A stretch of DNA of 64,000 nt from Martinezella lusitana (GTDB lineage: Bacteria; Pseudomonadota; Alphaproteobacteria; Rhizobiales; Rhizobiaceae), in the NCBI RefSeq assembly GCF_014207095.1, contig NZ_JACHBG010000027.1:1-64000 (forward strand). Reading direction: 5' to 3'. Position 1 is the stretch's first letter. Each line of letters begins with the position of its first letter. Shown here one piece after another: positions 26,536 through 35,342 of the stretch. The notes below the pieces were generated by a model. It saw only the letters and a program-made list of their open reading frames with translations, did not search any database and was not told the DNA's origin. The translations under genes and the position numbers were made by a program.

Positions 26536-26910
26536 ATGCCGTATTTTACCCTCACGCTATGCGCTGTTGTTTGCACATTTGTCATCGCACGTTTCTTTGC
26601 GGTGCGGACCCGTCTCGCCGAAAAGGCGATTGATCGCGTGATTGACCAGAGATTGAGAGCGTCCCCGCTGATTGGCGAGCTGGAGCGGCTGAAAGAAGAC
26701 AATGGCGTTATGCGCAACCTTTTGATTGACATGATCGAGAATGAAGTCTCCGTACCGCCTGCCAACATTGCGGCAACGCAGGCGGAGCGAGCGCATGCCA
26801 TCATCGTTGCAAGGCAACGGCGACGCGAGATCGTCGGCGAGGCCATCCACGTCGTCAGACAGGCCAAAGAGGCACCCGATCTGCTGAGCGAAACCAAGGT
26901 CTCGGGTTGA
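26536..26910 (+). CDS. Small single-pass membrane protein of unknown function
   Basis: 124 residues from the ATG at 26536, chosen because AGGAG lies about seven bases before it; an ATG seven codons earlier has no such site. One hydrophobic segment (about 3-20, YFTLTLCAVVCTFVIARFFA) is followed by a basic stop-transfer stretch and a charged, mainly helical cytosolic part (about 25-115, probably coiled coil) with an Arg-rich block QRRREI. I do not recognise the family. It is isolated between minus-strand genes on both sides. Confidence 0.6.
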   Translation: MPYFTLTLCAVVCTFVIARFFAVRTRLAEKAIDRVIDQRLRASPLIGELERLKEDNGVMRNLLIDMIENEVSVPPANIAATQAERAHAIIVARQRRREIVGEAIHVVRQAKEAPDLLSETKVSG

Positions 26911-27087
26911 GCCACCATACAATCGGTGTTTTGACCCCGGCTCGCCCTGTTGAACCTGACTTAGGCCGGGCATTTCAAGGACAACGAAGCGACGTTTGAT
27001 CGTCCGAGCCACTCTATGGTCGATCCCCCAGTCCGTGTCCTTGAGCCTGCCGCAATCGGCAGGCCCTTCGCTGGCAGTCTACCGGCT

Positions 27088-28371
27088 TCATTTGCCCTCG
27101 CGCAGCTGTTTCACCTCATCCGGCGTCAGTCTGGACTCCTGATTACCCCAGCTTTCGCGCAGCCAATTCACGAGATCAGCCAATTGACGGTCGTCAAGCT
27201 GATGACCGAAGCCCGGCATTGGCTGCATCCGCTCCAATCCCGGAAACTGCTGGGCGGGAATACCCTCCACGACGGAGCGCACAAGATTACGCGCGCTGGT
27301 CAACCGCAAAGTGGCATTGGTGTCGAGCGGCACCACCACATGCGGGATGCCCTGCCCTTCGACGCCGTGACAGCCCGAGCAAAGCGCGAGATAGGTCGGC
27401 CGTGCCGAAGCCGTGAGCTCGGGCGCAACAGAGATGGGGGATGATGCCGCAGGCGCTTGTCCCTTCGAAAGATCGTCAAGGTCGAAGAGGTAGGCTGACA
27501 AAGCGCTAAGGTCGTCTGGTGTCATATATTGCGTCGAAAAATGCACGACCTCGAACATTTGTCCCGTCATCGCGCCCTGAGCCGACAGACCGGATTTCAT
27601 GAACGCAGCCAGCACCGGTGGGGTGAAGCCCATCTGCGTCAAGCCGCCCTTGGTGATATCGGGAGCATTGGCTCCCTCGATTACCGAGCCCTGGAGATAG
27701 GCGTCCTGCCGCATGCCTTGCAGTAGATTGCGCGGCGTATGGCATTCTCCGCAATGGGCAAGCGCATCCGCAAGATACCGCCCGCGGTTCCAAACGGGCG
27801 AGCGCGCCTGATCCGCAGTCGATAGATCCGAATGCAGGTTGAAGAGGTTCCAGAAGGTCAGGCCTTGACGGATGCCGAATGGAAAGCCCAACTCATTCTG
27901 CTTGTTGGCGACCTTCATCGGCTCGCGCGTCATCAAATAGGCGTAGACGGCATCGACATCCTCCGCCGTCATCTTGCGATAGGATGCGTAGGGCATTGCC
28001 GGATATAAATGCCCGTGTTTTCCCACACCGTCGCGCACGGCCCGATGGAACTCCGCGCGCGTCCAGTTGCCAATGCCGTTATCCTTGTCCGGCGAGATGT
28101 TGGTCGCATAGATCGTGCCGAACGGCGTCTTGAAAGGCAGGCCGCCCGCCCATGGCGCCCCGCCCTTCGCGGTGTGGCAGGCATAACAGTCCGCGGCCAC
28201 CGCGACATAGGCGCCGCGCTTGGCGAGATCCTTCATCTGATCGCCCGTCAAAGCCTGGTCGACGTCCTTTCCGACCACGCTCTTCTCAAACAGTCCCAGG
28301 AAAATAGCGCCTGCGACAACGGCGCCCAGGACGACCGCACCGGCTATGGTCCAAAACAATTTTCTGATCAT
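27088..28371 (-). CDS. Membrane-anchored tri-haem cytochrome c subunit of the molybdenum dehydrogenase
   Basis: 427 residues. An N-terminal hydrophobic segment (about 6-28) acts as signal or anchor. Three c-type haem sites are visible: CYACH (about 62), CGECH (about 210) and CSGCH (about 335). This matches the cytochrome subunit that accepts electrons from periplasmic aldehyde or heteroaromatic dehydrogenases and passes them to the respiratory chain. It is the last of three minus-strand genes, seven bp after the iron-sulphur subunit. Likely start is the ATG at 28371. Confidence 0.92.
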   Translation of the reverse strand: MIRKLFWTIAGAVVLGAVVAGAIFLGLFEKSVVGKDVDQALTGDQMKDLAKRGAYVAVAADCYACHTAKGGAPWAGGLPFKTPFGTIYATNISPDKDNGIGNWTRAEFHRAVRDGVGKHGHLYPAMPYASYRKMTAEDVDAVYAYLMTREPMKVANKQNELGFPFGIRQGLTFWNLFNLHSDLSTADQARSPVWNRGRYLADALAHCGECHTPRNLLQGMRQDAYLQGSVIEGANAPDITKGGLTQMGFTPPVLAAFMKSGLSAQGAMTGQMFEVVHFSTQYMTPDDLSALSAYLFDLDDLSKGQAPAASSPISVAPELTASARPTYLALCSGCHGVEGQGIPHVVVPLDTNATLRLTSARNLVRSVVEGIPAQQFPGLERMQPMPGFGHQLDDRQLADLVNWLRESWGNQESRLTPDEVKQLREGK

Positions 28372-28378
28372 GATCGCA

Positions 28379-28924
28379 CTACGCCTTCACCAAACCGGGG
28401 GTCTGAAGGGCAAGATCGCGCACTGCCTCGAAATAGCGAACATAGCCGGTACAGCGACAGATGTGGCTGCCGAGCGTATTCGTGATCGCCTGTTCGAGTT
28501 CAGCGCGCCTGACCGGCTCACGCCTGAGCTTATCCAGGAGGACGCTTGCAGCCGTCACGAAGCCGGGCGTGCAATAGCCGCACTGAAAGGAAAAATGCTC
28601 GATGAAGGCCTGTTGCACCGGCGACAGTTCCATGATCGCGCCATTGGCGTCACGCTTGGCGTGTCCCTCCACGGTTCTGACCTTACGGCCGGCAAACCAG
28701 TGAGCACCAACAATGCAGGTGCGCATCTCTTCGAGCGCGCCATCATCCTTTTCGACGATGACGGTACAGGCATGACAGATGCCCTGGCCGCAGCCCATGC
28801 GCGAGCCCGTCAGATTGAGATATTCATAGAGGAAGTCCTGCATCATCATTGCTTCGGGCACGTCGATCGGGCCGACGGCTTTGTCATTGATGGTGAGCGA
28901 CAGTTGCTTTGATGAAAGGGTCAT
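28379..28924 (-). CDS. [2Fe-2S] subunit of a xanthine-dehydrogenase-family enzyme
   Basis: 181 residues, the usual size. An N-terminal plant-type ferredoxin domain carries CGQGICHAC and a later Cys (TCIVGA). The C-terminal all-helical domain carries CGYCTPG and CRCTGY for the second cluster. It relays electrons from the molybdenum cofactor to the cytochrome. Its start overlaps the stop of the large subunit by four bases, so translation is probably coupled. It has no Tat signal of its own, as expected for a partner carried by the Tat-exported large subunit. Confidence 0.95.
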   Translation of the reverse strand: MTLSSKQLSLTINDKAVGPIDVPEAMMMQDFLYEYLNLTGSRMGCGQGICHACTVIVEKDDGALEEMRTCIVGAHWFAGRKVRTVEGHAKRDANGAIMELSPVQQAFIEHFSFQCGYCTPGFVTAASVLLDKLRREPVRRAELEQAITNTLGSHICRCTGYVRYFEAVRDLALQTPGLVKA

Positions 28925-31746
28925 GACAGCGCCTCCAGAATATTGTCCGAGGTGATCGGCAGGCTGTAGAACCGCTTGCCGATGGCATGCGCGACGGCGT
29001 TGGCGATCGCCGGGACGACGGCAATCATGACAACCTCGGCCATTCCCTTGGGCGTGTCGGTTTCAGAGAGCGGCGGCAGAATCTCGTAGGTCTGCGACCA
29101 TACGGCAACATCTTTTGCCATCGGAAGCTCGTAGCGGTTCCAGTTCCAGGTGCCATCGCCCGGGCCATCCTCATAAAGCGGCAGAAACTCCTTAAGGGCA
29201 TGGCCGATACCCATGGCAAGGCCGCCCTGGATCTGTCCCGATACAAGTTCCGGCACGATCTGCCGGCCGCAATCCATGATCGAGTGATGCGAAAGCAGGG
29301 ATACGTCACCCGTTGCGGTATCGACGACAATCTCGGCAAGCGTCGCCATGGGCGTATAGTAGGTTACGCCGGCATTGTTGCGCTGGACCTGCGGGTAATC
29401 AACGCTCTTGCGGTCGACGAACTGCCAGCCATCCAGCGTCATCAGCGCCTTGCGGTCAGCCGGGGCGCCGTCACCATAGCGCACGGACAAGGCGTCGATG
29501 GCGAAACAATGCTGCCCGAGCGTGCCGAGATCGAACTCCGCTTCCGCCCATTGCCAGCGATTGAAGGTATGGACCGTCACGCCGGTGACCAGCCCCTGTC
29601 GATGCGCTTCGGCCGCGACCTCCGCAAAGGTGAGCGGTTGCAGGCCGGCGGCGTTGACCATTCCGCCCGCGAGCCGCAGGTCGCGCCGCCGCACCGCCTC
29701 GGGCGCGATCTGACCGCCGCCGATGCCTCGAGACCAGAGCGCCTGAGCCGCCGGCCAGATCGCAAGATCGATCAGGGCCTGAGCCGCCTCGCGCGTAGCA
29801 TGGCCGAGATAGTAGACGCTGTTGGAAGCGCTCATTGGGGACGTGAAGGAAGGGGTCCAGCGTGGATTGCGCATCCGCTGGTTTTCCTCGTCCTGCGACA
29901 TAGTGTAGGGCTGATCGGTGGTTTCGAGCGGCATTTGCGGCCAACGCACCTTGCCATATTCGGTATCAGCGGGCACTACGCCGAGAATATCGGCCACCAT
30001 GATGGCCTGTGATGTCGTCGCACCCGTGCCGATTTCATGAGCGACATGGACGAGCTTCAGCCGCCCCTTGGCATCAAACTCGATCGTGGCGAGCGCAGCC
30101 TCTGCCCCGGTCCCATAGTCCTTGTGGACATGTCCGTAGCCGACGCCATATTTCTTGCCTGGATTGGCCGCGTCGAAAGCCTCTTTCTTCTTCTGCCGAT
30201 CACGCCATAGCGGATGCGCGCGCGCTCTGCGAATAATCTCTTCATGGCGCATGGCGCCGGCGGGAACGGCACCTTGTTGGTTCTTCATGCCCGAACGCAG
30301 GACGTTTTTCAGCCGCAGGTCCATGACATCAATGCCGATCAGCTCGGCCACCTCGTCGACCATCATCTCGGTTGCCGACATGGTTTGGAGCGTGCCGTAG
30401 CCGCGGGTCGAGCCGGCGTCGACTGCCCGAGACGCGACTGCCGCCGCCGAAAAATCGCTTTTCGGCAGGTAGTATATCCCTTGTGCGGCGGTCGCCCCGA
30501 CCGCACCGACAGAGGCAGAGAAATTCTCGCGGCCGCCGCCGTCATTCTTATAGACACCGGTCATGGCGCGGAACTGCCCGGTCTTGCGGTCGACGACCAG
30601 AACATTGTCCATCCAGAAGGCATGGCGCTTCAGCCCCATCTGAAATTGCTCGTAGCGATCATTGGCAAGGCGCACCGGATGACCGTTGCCGTAGAGCCCA
30701 GCTAGCACACAGTAGAATGGGAAGATCGCGTGATCCTTCGTGCCGTAACCGACAGTATAGCCGACGCGAAGATCCACTTCCTTCAGAGGATATTTCGACT
30801 TCGAGACCATATGAGCTGCAACCTCTGCGACCTCATAAGGCGACTGCGTCGCGATCATCGCATGCAGAATTCCACTTGTCGGATCATACCAGACATTGCC
30901 GTTGTCGGCCTCCATCGCAGAGGCATCCGTCGACTGAGAAAAGAAGTGACGTTTCAGGACCAGGACATCGTCACCAGCTGTTGCGATTTCCCGTTCAATT
31001 TCGGCAGCTGCCGCCATGCCCCGCGCCATGGCGTCGCCGTCACCGGGGACCGGCCATTGCGGCTCGTCACCCTTGAAGCCGGCTCGGATCACCGTGTCCT
31101 TGAGGGATGAATAGCGGTCCTCCGCAGCGGGATCGCCCCCGTCGATACGCACATAGCGCGCAGAGGCGTAAGGACCGGGCGTGGTGGATGCCGCCTTTTC
31201 ACCATAGCGCACGACGCTGTCGTCAAAGCGTACCAAGCGCTTGGCTGCGTCATAGCGGGCGAAGTCGTGATAGATGAGCAGAGCCACGGGCTGGCCAAGC
31301 AGGCGCGCCGTCTGCCCCTTCGGCACCAGAAAGACGTCACCATAAAAACCCGGCACCGGAATTTCGACGCCGTCGGCCGCCAGATCCTCGTGCAGCACCA
31401 TGCGATCCGGCTTCAGATCCTCACCGAGCACCTTGAGGTCTATGCCGGCAAAGGCGAGGTCCGTTCTCGTCGCATGCAGCAGAAAGGCATGCGACTGTTC
31501 CTTTGGCCATCCTTCGAGGTCGCGGGCACGATAGTCGCGTGAGAAGGTCTTTTCACCGGTGACCTTGGCGATGGCATCAAGCCGGTATTTCGGCTTGCCT
31601 GCGTTGTTCAGCCAGTCGGGGCCGGGTCGGGGCGGCGTCTCGATCAGCCGTGCCTCGGCCGCAGGCGCAAGAAACGTTACCTTGATCGCAACGCCTGCAG
31701 CCACACTTGCTTTCAGAAAATCCCTGCGAGAAAAGGCCCTGTTCAT
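28921..31746 (-). CDS. Tat-exported molybdopterin subunit, isoquinoline 1-oxidoreductase/aldehyde dehydrogenase-like
   Basis: 941 residues from the ATG at 31746, with CGGAG upstream; a longer frame adds 12 unlikely residues. The N-terminus is a Tat signal (SRRDFLKASVAAGVAIKV, then LAPAAEA). The rest matches the large molybdopterin-binding subunit of the IorB/AldH type: an aldehyde-oxidase a/b-hammerhead near the start (KYRLDAIAKVTGEKTFSRDY) and the substrate/Moco domain with GYGTLQTMSATEMMVDE and later GGLAMGIGHALKE. Such enzymes hydroxylate aldehydes or N-heteroaromatics in the periplasm. First gene of the operon; no cofactor-insertion (XdhC-type) gene is nearby. The substrate is undetermined. 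Confidence 0.92.
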   Translation of the reverse strand: MNRAFSRRDFLKASVAAGVAIKVTFLAPAAEARLIETPPRPGPDWLNNAGKPKYRLDAIAKVTGEKTFSRDYRARDLEGWPKEQSHAFLLHATRTDLAFAGIDLKVLGEDLKPDRMVLHEDLAADGVEIPVPGFYGDVFLVPKGQTARLLGQPVALLIYHDFARYDAAKRLVRFDDSVVRYGEKAASTTPGPYASARYVRIDGGDPAAEDRYSSLKDTVIRAGFKGDEPQWPVPGDGDAMARGMAAAAEIEREIATAGDDVLVLKRHFFSQSTDASAMEADNGNVWYDPTSGILHAMIATQSPYEVAEVAAHMVSKSKYPLKEVDLRVGYTVGYGTKDHAIFPFYCVLAGLYGNGHPVRLANDRYEQFQMGLKRHAFWMDNVLVVDRKTGQFRAMTGVYKNDGGGRENFSASVGAVGATAAQGIYYLPKSDFSAAAVASRAVDAGSTRGYGTLQTMSATEMMVDEVAELIGIDVMDLRLKNVLRSGMKNQQGAVPAGAMRHEEIIRRARAHPLWRDRQKKKEAFDAANPGKKYGVGYGHVHKDYGTGAEAALATIEFDAKGRLKLVHVAHEIGTGATTSQAIMVADILGVVPADTEYGKVRWPQMPLETTDQPYTMSQDEENQRMRNPRWTPSFTSPMSASNSVYYLGHATREAAQALIDLAIWPAAQALWSRGIGGGQIAPEAVRRRDLRLAGGMVNAAGLQPLTFAEVAAEAHRQGLVTGVTVHTFNRWQWAEAEFDLGTLGQHCFAIDALSVRYGDGAPADRKALMTLDGWQFVDRKSVDYPQVQRNNAGVTYYTPMATLAEIVVDTATGDVSLLSHHSIMDCGRQIVPELVSGQIQGGLAMGIGHALKEFLPLYEDGPGDGTWNWNRYELPMAKDVAVWSQTYEILPPLSETDTPKGMAEVVMIAVVPAIANAVAHAIGKRFYSLPITSDNILEALS

Positions 31747-31853
31747 GGCACTGACTCCGTCGTGCTTTCGGATCGTTCCCAACTGCTAGTTTAGATCAAC
31801 AGACTGATTTTTCGCAAGAATGTTGTAAGGCCGATCGAAAACTCGCGTCAGTG

Positions 31854-32765
31854 TCAGGCGTGACTGCGCCGGCCTCTCTCGGCGGCCTGCAGCATCTCGA
31901 TGAATCGTCTCACCTTGGCGGGACGAAAGCGGGCAATCGGCAGCACAGCGTGGATTCCGCCGGCAGGCAGCGTCCACTCCGGAACCAGTCGCTTTAAGCG
32001 TCCGGTTGCGATATCATCGACGACCATATAGTCTGGGAACACCGAAACACCGATGCCGGCCTTCACACAGGCATAGGCAGAGGGTGTCTTGTCCGTGCGC
32101 ACCGCGGAGCGCATCTCGACGATCTCCGATTGGCGCCCTTCTTTGGAAAAGACCCAGCGCAGCGGCTGGCGTAGAACCGCGTTCTCGATCCAGGGTAGCG
32201 CCGACACATCGGCGGGCTCCATGGTCTCGGGGAAGCGGGCCGCGAGCCCCGGCGTTGCCACCAGATATTGCTGGAAAGTACCAAGGCGCTGCGCCTTGTT
32301 GCTCATATCGGTGAGCCACCCAACCCTAATGGCCAGATCCACCTGACCATTGGCGAGGTCAATCACGCTGTCGTCGAATATGAGATCGACGCGCATTTGC
32401 GGGAAGCGATCGCGATAGGCAGCAACCACCGAGGCAACGACTGCGGCGCCATAATCCAATGGTGCGGTCAGCGTCAGTGTGCCGGCGGGTTCGCTCGCAT
32501 GTAGGGACATTTCTCCATAGGCGGCTTCCGCTTCCCGCAGGATGATCACGCAGCGGTCGTAGAACGCCCGTCCTTCTTCTGTCGCATGCAGCCGCCGTGT
32601 CGTCCGCATCAGCAATGAGACGCCAAGTTCCTCCTCCAGGCGCGCCACCTGATGGCTGACCACGGCCTTGGCGACACCAAGCCGCTCGCCTGCGGCCGTG
32701 AACGACCCCGTCTCCACGACGGAGGTGAAGAAAACCAGCCTGTTGAGATTAAGGAGCTCGCTCAT
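31854..32765 (-). CDS. LysR-family regulator, divergent from the DsbA-like/MBL pair
   Basis: 303 residues. The helix-turn-helix is in the first 60 residues (LNRLVFFTSVVETGSFTAAGERLGVAKAVVSHQVARLEEEL), followed by a long effector-binding domain. It is of the subgroup that often controls divergent oxidoreductase or hydrolase genes. The spacer to the DsbA-like gene (32766-32928) contains TGATCAGATCA near the LysR start. It also lies 107 bp upstream of the molybdenum-enzyme operon on the same strand, so it could affect either side. Confidence 0.9.
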   Translation of the reverse strand: MSELLNLNRLVFFTSVVETGSFTAAGERLGVAKAVVSHQVARLEEELGVSLLMRTTRRLHATEEGRAFYDRCVIILREAEAAYGEMSLHASEPAGTLTLTAPLDYGAAVVASVVAAYRDRFPQMRVDLIFDDSVIDLANGQVDLAIRVGWLTDMSNKAQRLGTFQQYLVATPGLAARFPETMEPADVSALPWIENAVLRQPLRWVFSKEGRQSEIVEMRSAVRTDKTPSAYACVKAGIGVSVFPDYMVVDDIATGRLKRLVPEWTLPAGGIHAVLPIARFRPAKVRRFIEMLQAAERGRRSHA

Positions 32766-32928
32766 GTCATTGTCTGATCAGATCATACGGTCTGTACGAT
32801 TGACTGATATTTATCCACACGGCAAGAGCTGAGATGATCCGGCTCTAGAATCAAAGAAGGAGAGCATGATGTCGTGCGAAAATCGCATACACTTTTCGGC
32901 ATCCTGCTTTAGACAGAGGACCCGAGCC

Positions 32929-33567
32929 ATGCAGGAATTGTCAGCCACATATCTCTTCGACCCCTTGTGCGGCTGGTGCTATGGCGCAAGCCCGATGATC
33001 GAGCGCCTGCTGTCGGCGGGCATCGACGTCCACCTTCTGCCGACTGGCCTGTTTTCCGGATCCGGTGCCCGCGAGATGGATGCAACCTTTGCAGCCTATG
33101 CCTGGTCGAACGATCAGCGCATCGAACGTCTGAGCGGCCAGCCGTTTTCCGAGGACTATCGCTCCAAGGTCTTGAATAAGGCAGGCTCGCTGTTCGATTC
33201 CGGCGCCGCCACCCTTGCTATCACAGCGACCGGCATTGTGGACTATCGCAAGCGCTTCGATGCGCTGCGCGTCATACAGCATGCCCGCTATGTGACGGGG
33301 CTCGACATCACCAGTCTGCCTGTCCTCGCCGATCTGCTCGCCTCCGAAGGTCTCGCAGACGCAGCAAGCCTGCTGATAGAAGCGCCGGACGAACTCCTTG
33401 CCAGCAATCGGCACCTGATCGCGCAGGGTCAGGATCTGTTTCGCCGGCTTGGCGCGAACGGAGTTCCGGCGCTTGCGATCGAAAGAAACGGGCAACAGCG
33501 CCTTCTCGACGCCAGTGCTCTGTTCAGCAGCTATGACAACCTCGTGGCACATCTGAAAGCCGCTTAA
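32929..33567 (+). CDS. DsbA-family thioredoxin-fold protein (COG3531-like)
   Basis: 212 residues from the ATG at 32929, preceded by AGAGGA about ten bases upstream; a frame from 32866 adds 21 residues with no better start. The active site CGWC sits right after the first strand (TYLFDPLCGWCYGASPMIE). The middle is helical, and cis-Pro lies in NGVPALAIERNG near residue 180. There is no signal peptide, so it is cytosolic, like FrnE-type oxidoreductases. It is followed after 26 bp by the MBL-fold gene, probably as one transcript under the divergent LysR. Confidence 0.82.
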   Translation: MQELSATYLFDPLCGWCYGASPMIERLLSAGIDVHLLPTGLFSGSGAREMDATFAAYAWSNDQRIERLSGQPFSEDYRSKVLNKAGSLFDSGAATLAITATGIVDYRKRFDALRVIQHARYVTGLDITSLPVLADLLASEGLADAASLLIEAPDELLASNRHLIAQGQDLFRRLGANGVPALAIERNGQQRLLDASALFSSYDNLVAHLKAA

Positions 33568-33593
33568 CCCCCGCGAACGATAAAGGAACCAGC

Positions 33594-34490
33594 ATGTTTA
33601 CCAGACGTGACACACTGAAACTTTCGCTTGCCGCCAGCACCATCTCGATTATCCCCATGGCTGCCTCCCGCGCCGCAGGTGCAAAGCTCAACTGGCAATA
33701 TTTCCAGGCGCCCGAGACAGGCTTTCGCCGCACGCCCGTGTTGCTCACCGGAAAGAAGGAGGCGATCCTCCTCGACGGCGGCTTCACCCTTTCCGATGGG
33801 CGCGCCGTCGCAGACGCCATCAAGTCGGCGGGCAAGCAGTTGAGTACCATCTATGTGAGCTGCAATGATCCCGATTATTACTTCAGCCTCCGGCCGATCG
33901 TTGACGCTTTTCCAGATGCGAAGGTCATAGCCAAGCCTGCCACGGTTGCGGCCATCCATGCCAATGTGGAAGGCAAGCTCGCCACTTGGGGACCACAACT
34001 GAAGGAAAACGGTCCGCAGAAATTGGCCGATGTCGTCATTCCGACTGCGTCGGATCTGAAGGTACTCGAGCTCGACGGCGAAAAGATCGAGATCGTCGAC
34101 ATTCCCGACATGCATGATCGCCGCTATTTGTGGGTTCCTTCCCTCAAGGCCGTCTTCGGCGGCGTGCTGGTATCCTCAGGCATTCATGTCTGGGTCGCCG
34201 ACGAGGCCACTCCTGAAAAGCGCCAGGCATGGATCAAGGCGCTTGACGAACTGGCGGCACGCAAGCCGGAGATCGTCCTCCCCGCCCATCAGACGGAGGG
34301 CGCGCCGCAGGGGCTTGATGCCGTCAAGTTCACGCGAGACTACCTTGTCGCCTTCCATGAGGAAGAACAGAAGGCCAAGGACAGCGCAGCTTTGATCGCC
34401 GCGATGACAAAGCGATATCCCAATCTCGCCGATGTCGGTTCCCTTGAACTAGGTGCCAAGGTCGTAAAGGGTGAGGTAAAATGGGGATGA
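33594..34490 (+). CDS. Exported MBL-fold protein lacking the canonical metal-binding motif
   Basis: 298 residues. The N-terminus reads TRRDTLKLSLAASTISIIPM ... AASRAAG, a Tat-like signal, so it is probably periplasmic. The MBL-fold order is visible: strand with ILLDGGFTLSDG, then the place where HxHxDH should be, here SCNDPDYYF (about 84-92), then IVDIPDMHDRRYLW and VLPAHQTEG near the end. The first two His of the zinc motif are absent and the Asp-His is Asp-Tyr, so zinc hydrolase activity is doubtful. It may use another metal arrangement or act as a binding protein. It follows the DsbA-like gene by 26 bp. Confidence 0.72.
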   Translation: MFTRRDTLKLSLAASTISIIPMAASRAAGAKLNWQYFQAPETGFRRTPVLLTGKKEAILLDGGFTLSDGRAVADAIKSAGKQLSTIYVSCNDPDYYFSLRPIVDAFPDAKVIAKPATVAAIHANVEGKLATWGPQLKENGPQKLADVVIPTASDLKVLELDGEKIEIVDIPDMHDRRYLWVPSLKAVFGGVLVSSGIHVWVADEATPEKRQAWIKALDELAARKPEIVLPAHQTEGAPQGLDAVKFTRDYLVAFHEEEQKAKDSAALIAAMTKRYPNLADVGSLELGAKVVKGEVKWG

Positions 34491-34617
34491 GCGGCCTTAT
34501 GTGAGCTCCGCTGCATCGCATCCGCGTAATTCCAAGGACGTGTGCTGCGGCCCGGCGACGATAGCGCCGCAGCCGCACTACTTGCTCTGGGAGCAACAGC
34601 GGATCACGTGGCTGCCA

Positions 34618-35268
34618 TCACTTGCCTGTTTTCTTGTCCGACGGAAGGATATCGACTGTGGGTGGCTTGGGTTGCAAACGCGAAACCTCTGGCTCGTCTG
34701 CAGCAACCGTCTCCGGGGCTTTCGGGCCACCGGAAGAGAGGTTGACGGAAAGGCCGTAAAGCCTCCATTCGCGATTGACGGGCTCGTAGAGGAGTTCGAA
34801 GTTGACCTGTACTGGTGTTGAGGGGAAAAATCCTGCCAGGTGCAGCATGCCATTCGGTTCGATTTGTGGTAGAAGAGTAAGCTGAGGCTCAAGCACAATG
34901 ATCCCGGCAAGATCCAGTTTCTGCTGCCGCTGCGGCGCGAAAATCTCCGCGAGTCTTGCCGCGGTGTTGGCCTGGAAATTATGCGAACCGAGATCGCGCA
35001 GCACGGTATAATTGCCGGTTCTGTTTGCCTGATCGAGCGCTATCAACGCAGACTTCACCAGAATGAGCACGCCATTCTTGTCGATATCTGCTGACCGAAC
35101 CTGTGCCAGCGGCTTTATCGGTCGCGTCTTCTTATGTTCCTGGGGAACCTTTTGCTCCGGGGAGCTTACGGGACCTTGCTGCGCGTCCTGCTGTTGCGCA
35201 AGGGCGGTCTCTGCGCCGAGGAACAGAAAAGCAGCGACAAAGAGTCGGTTGAAAGCAATCAAGCCCAT
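34618..35268 (-). CDS. Secreted protein of unknown function next to the autotransporter adhesin
   Basis: 216 residues. A signal peptide (about 1-24, ending AETALAQQ) is followed by a Gln/Pro/Lys-rich low-complexity linker (about 25-55), a compact domain (about 57-175, containing LVKSALIALDQANRTGNYTVLRDLG and VNFELLYEPVNREWRLYGLSVNL), and a Pro-rich, Lys-rich tail. The middle part looks like a periplasmic ligand-binding or NTF2-like fold, but I cannot name the family. It lies 74 bp downstream of the trimeric autotransporter and may be co-transcribed with it. Confidence 0.72.
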   Translation of the reverse strand: MGLIAFNRLFVAAFLFLGAETALAQQQDAQQGPVSSPEQKVPQEHKKTRPIKPLAQVRSADIDKNGVLILVKSALIALDQANRTGNYTVLRDLGSHNFQANTAARLAEIFAPQRQQKLDLAGIIVLEPQLTLLPQIEPNGMLHLAGFFPSTPVQVNFELLYEPVNREWRLYGLSVNLSSGGPKAPETVAADEPEVSRLQPKPPTVDILPSDKKTGK

Positions 35269-35342
35269 AATAACGCCTTGCCCGGTCCTGATAACCTGCC
35301 ATGCCGATACGGCCGGCGAAAATGTTCAATGGCAGACTGCAG

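Noticed and set aside
34540..34575. TGCGGC/GCCGCA hairpin after the MBL-fold gene
   Set aside because: Only six pairs with a long loop and no T-run; too weak to call a terminator.
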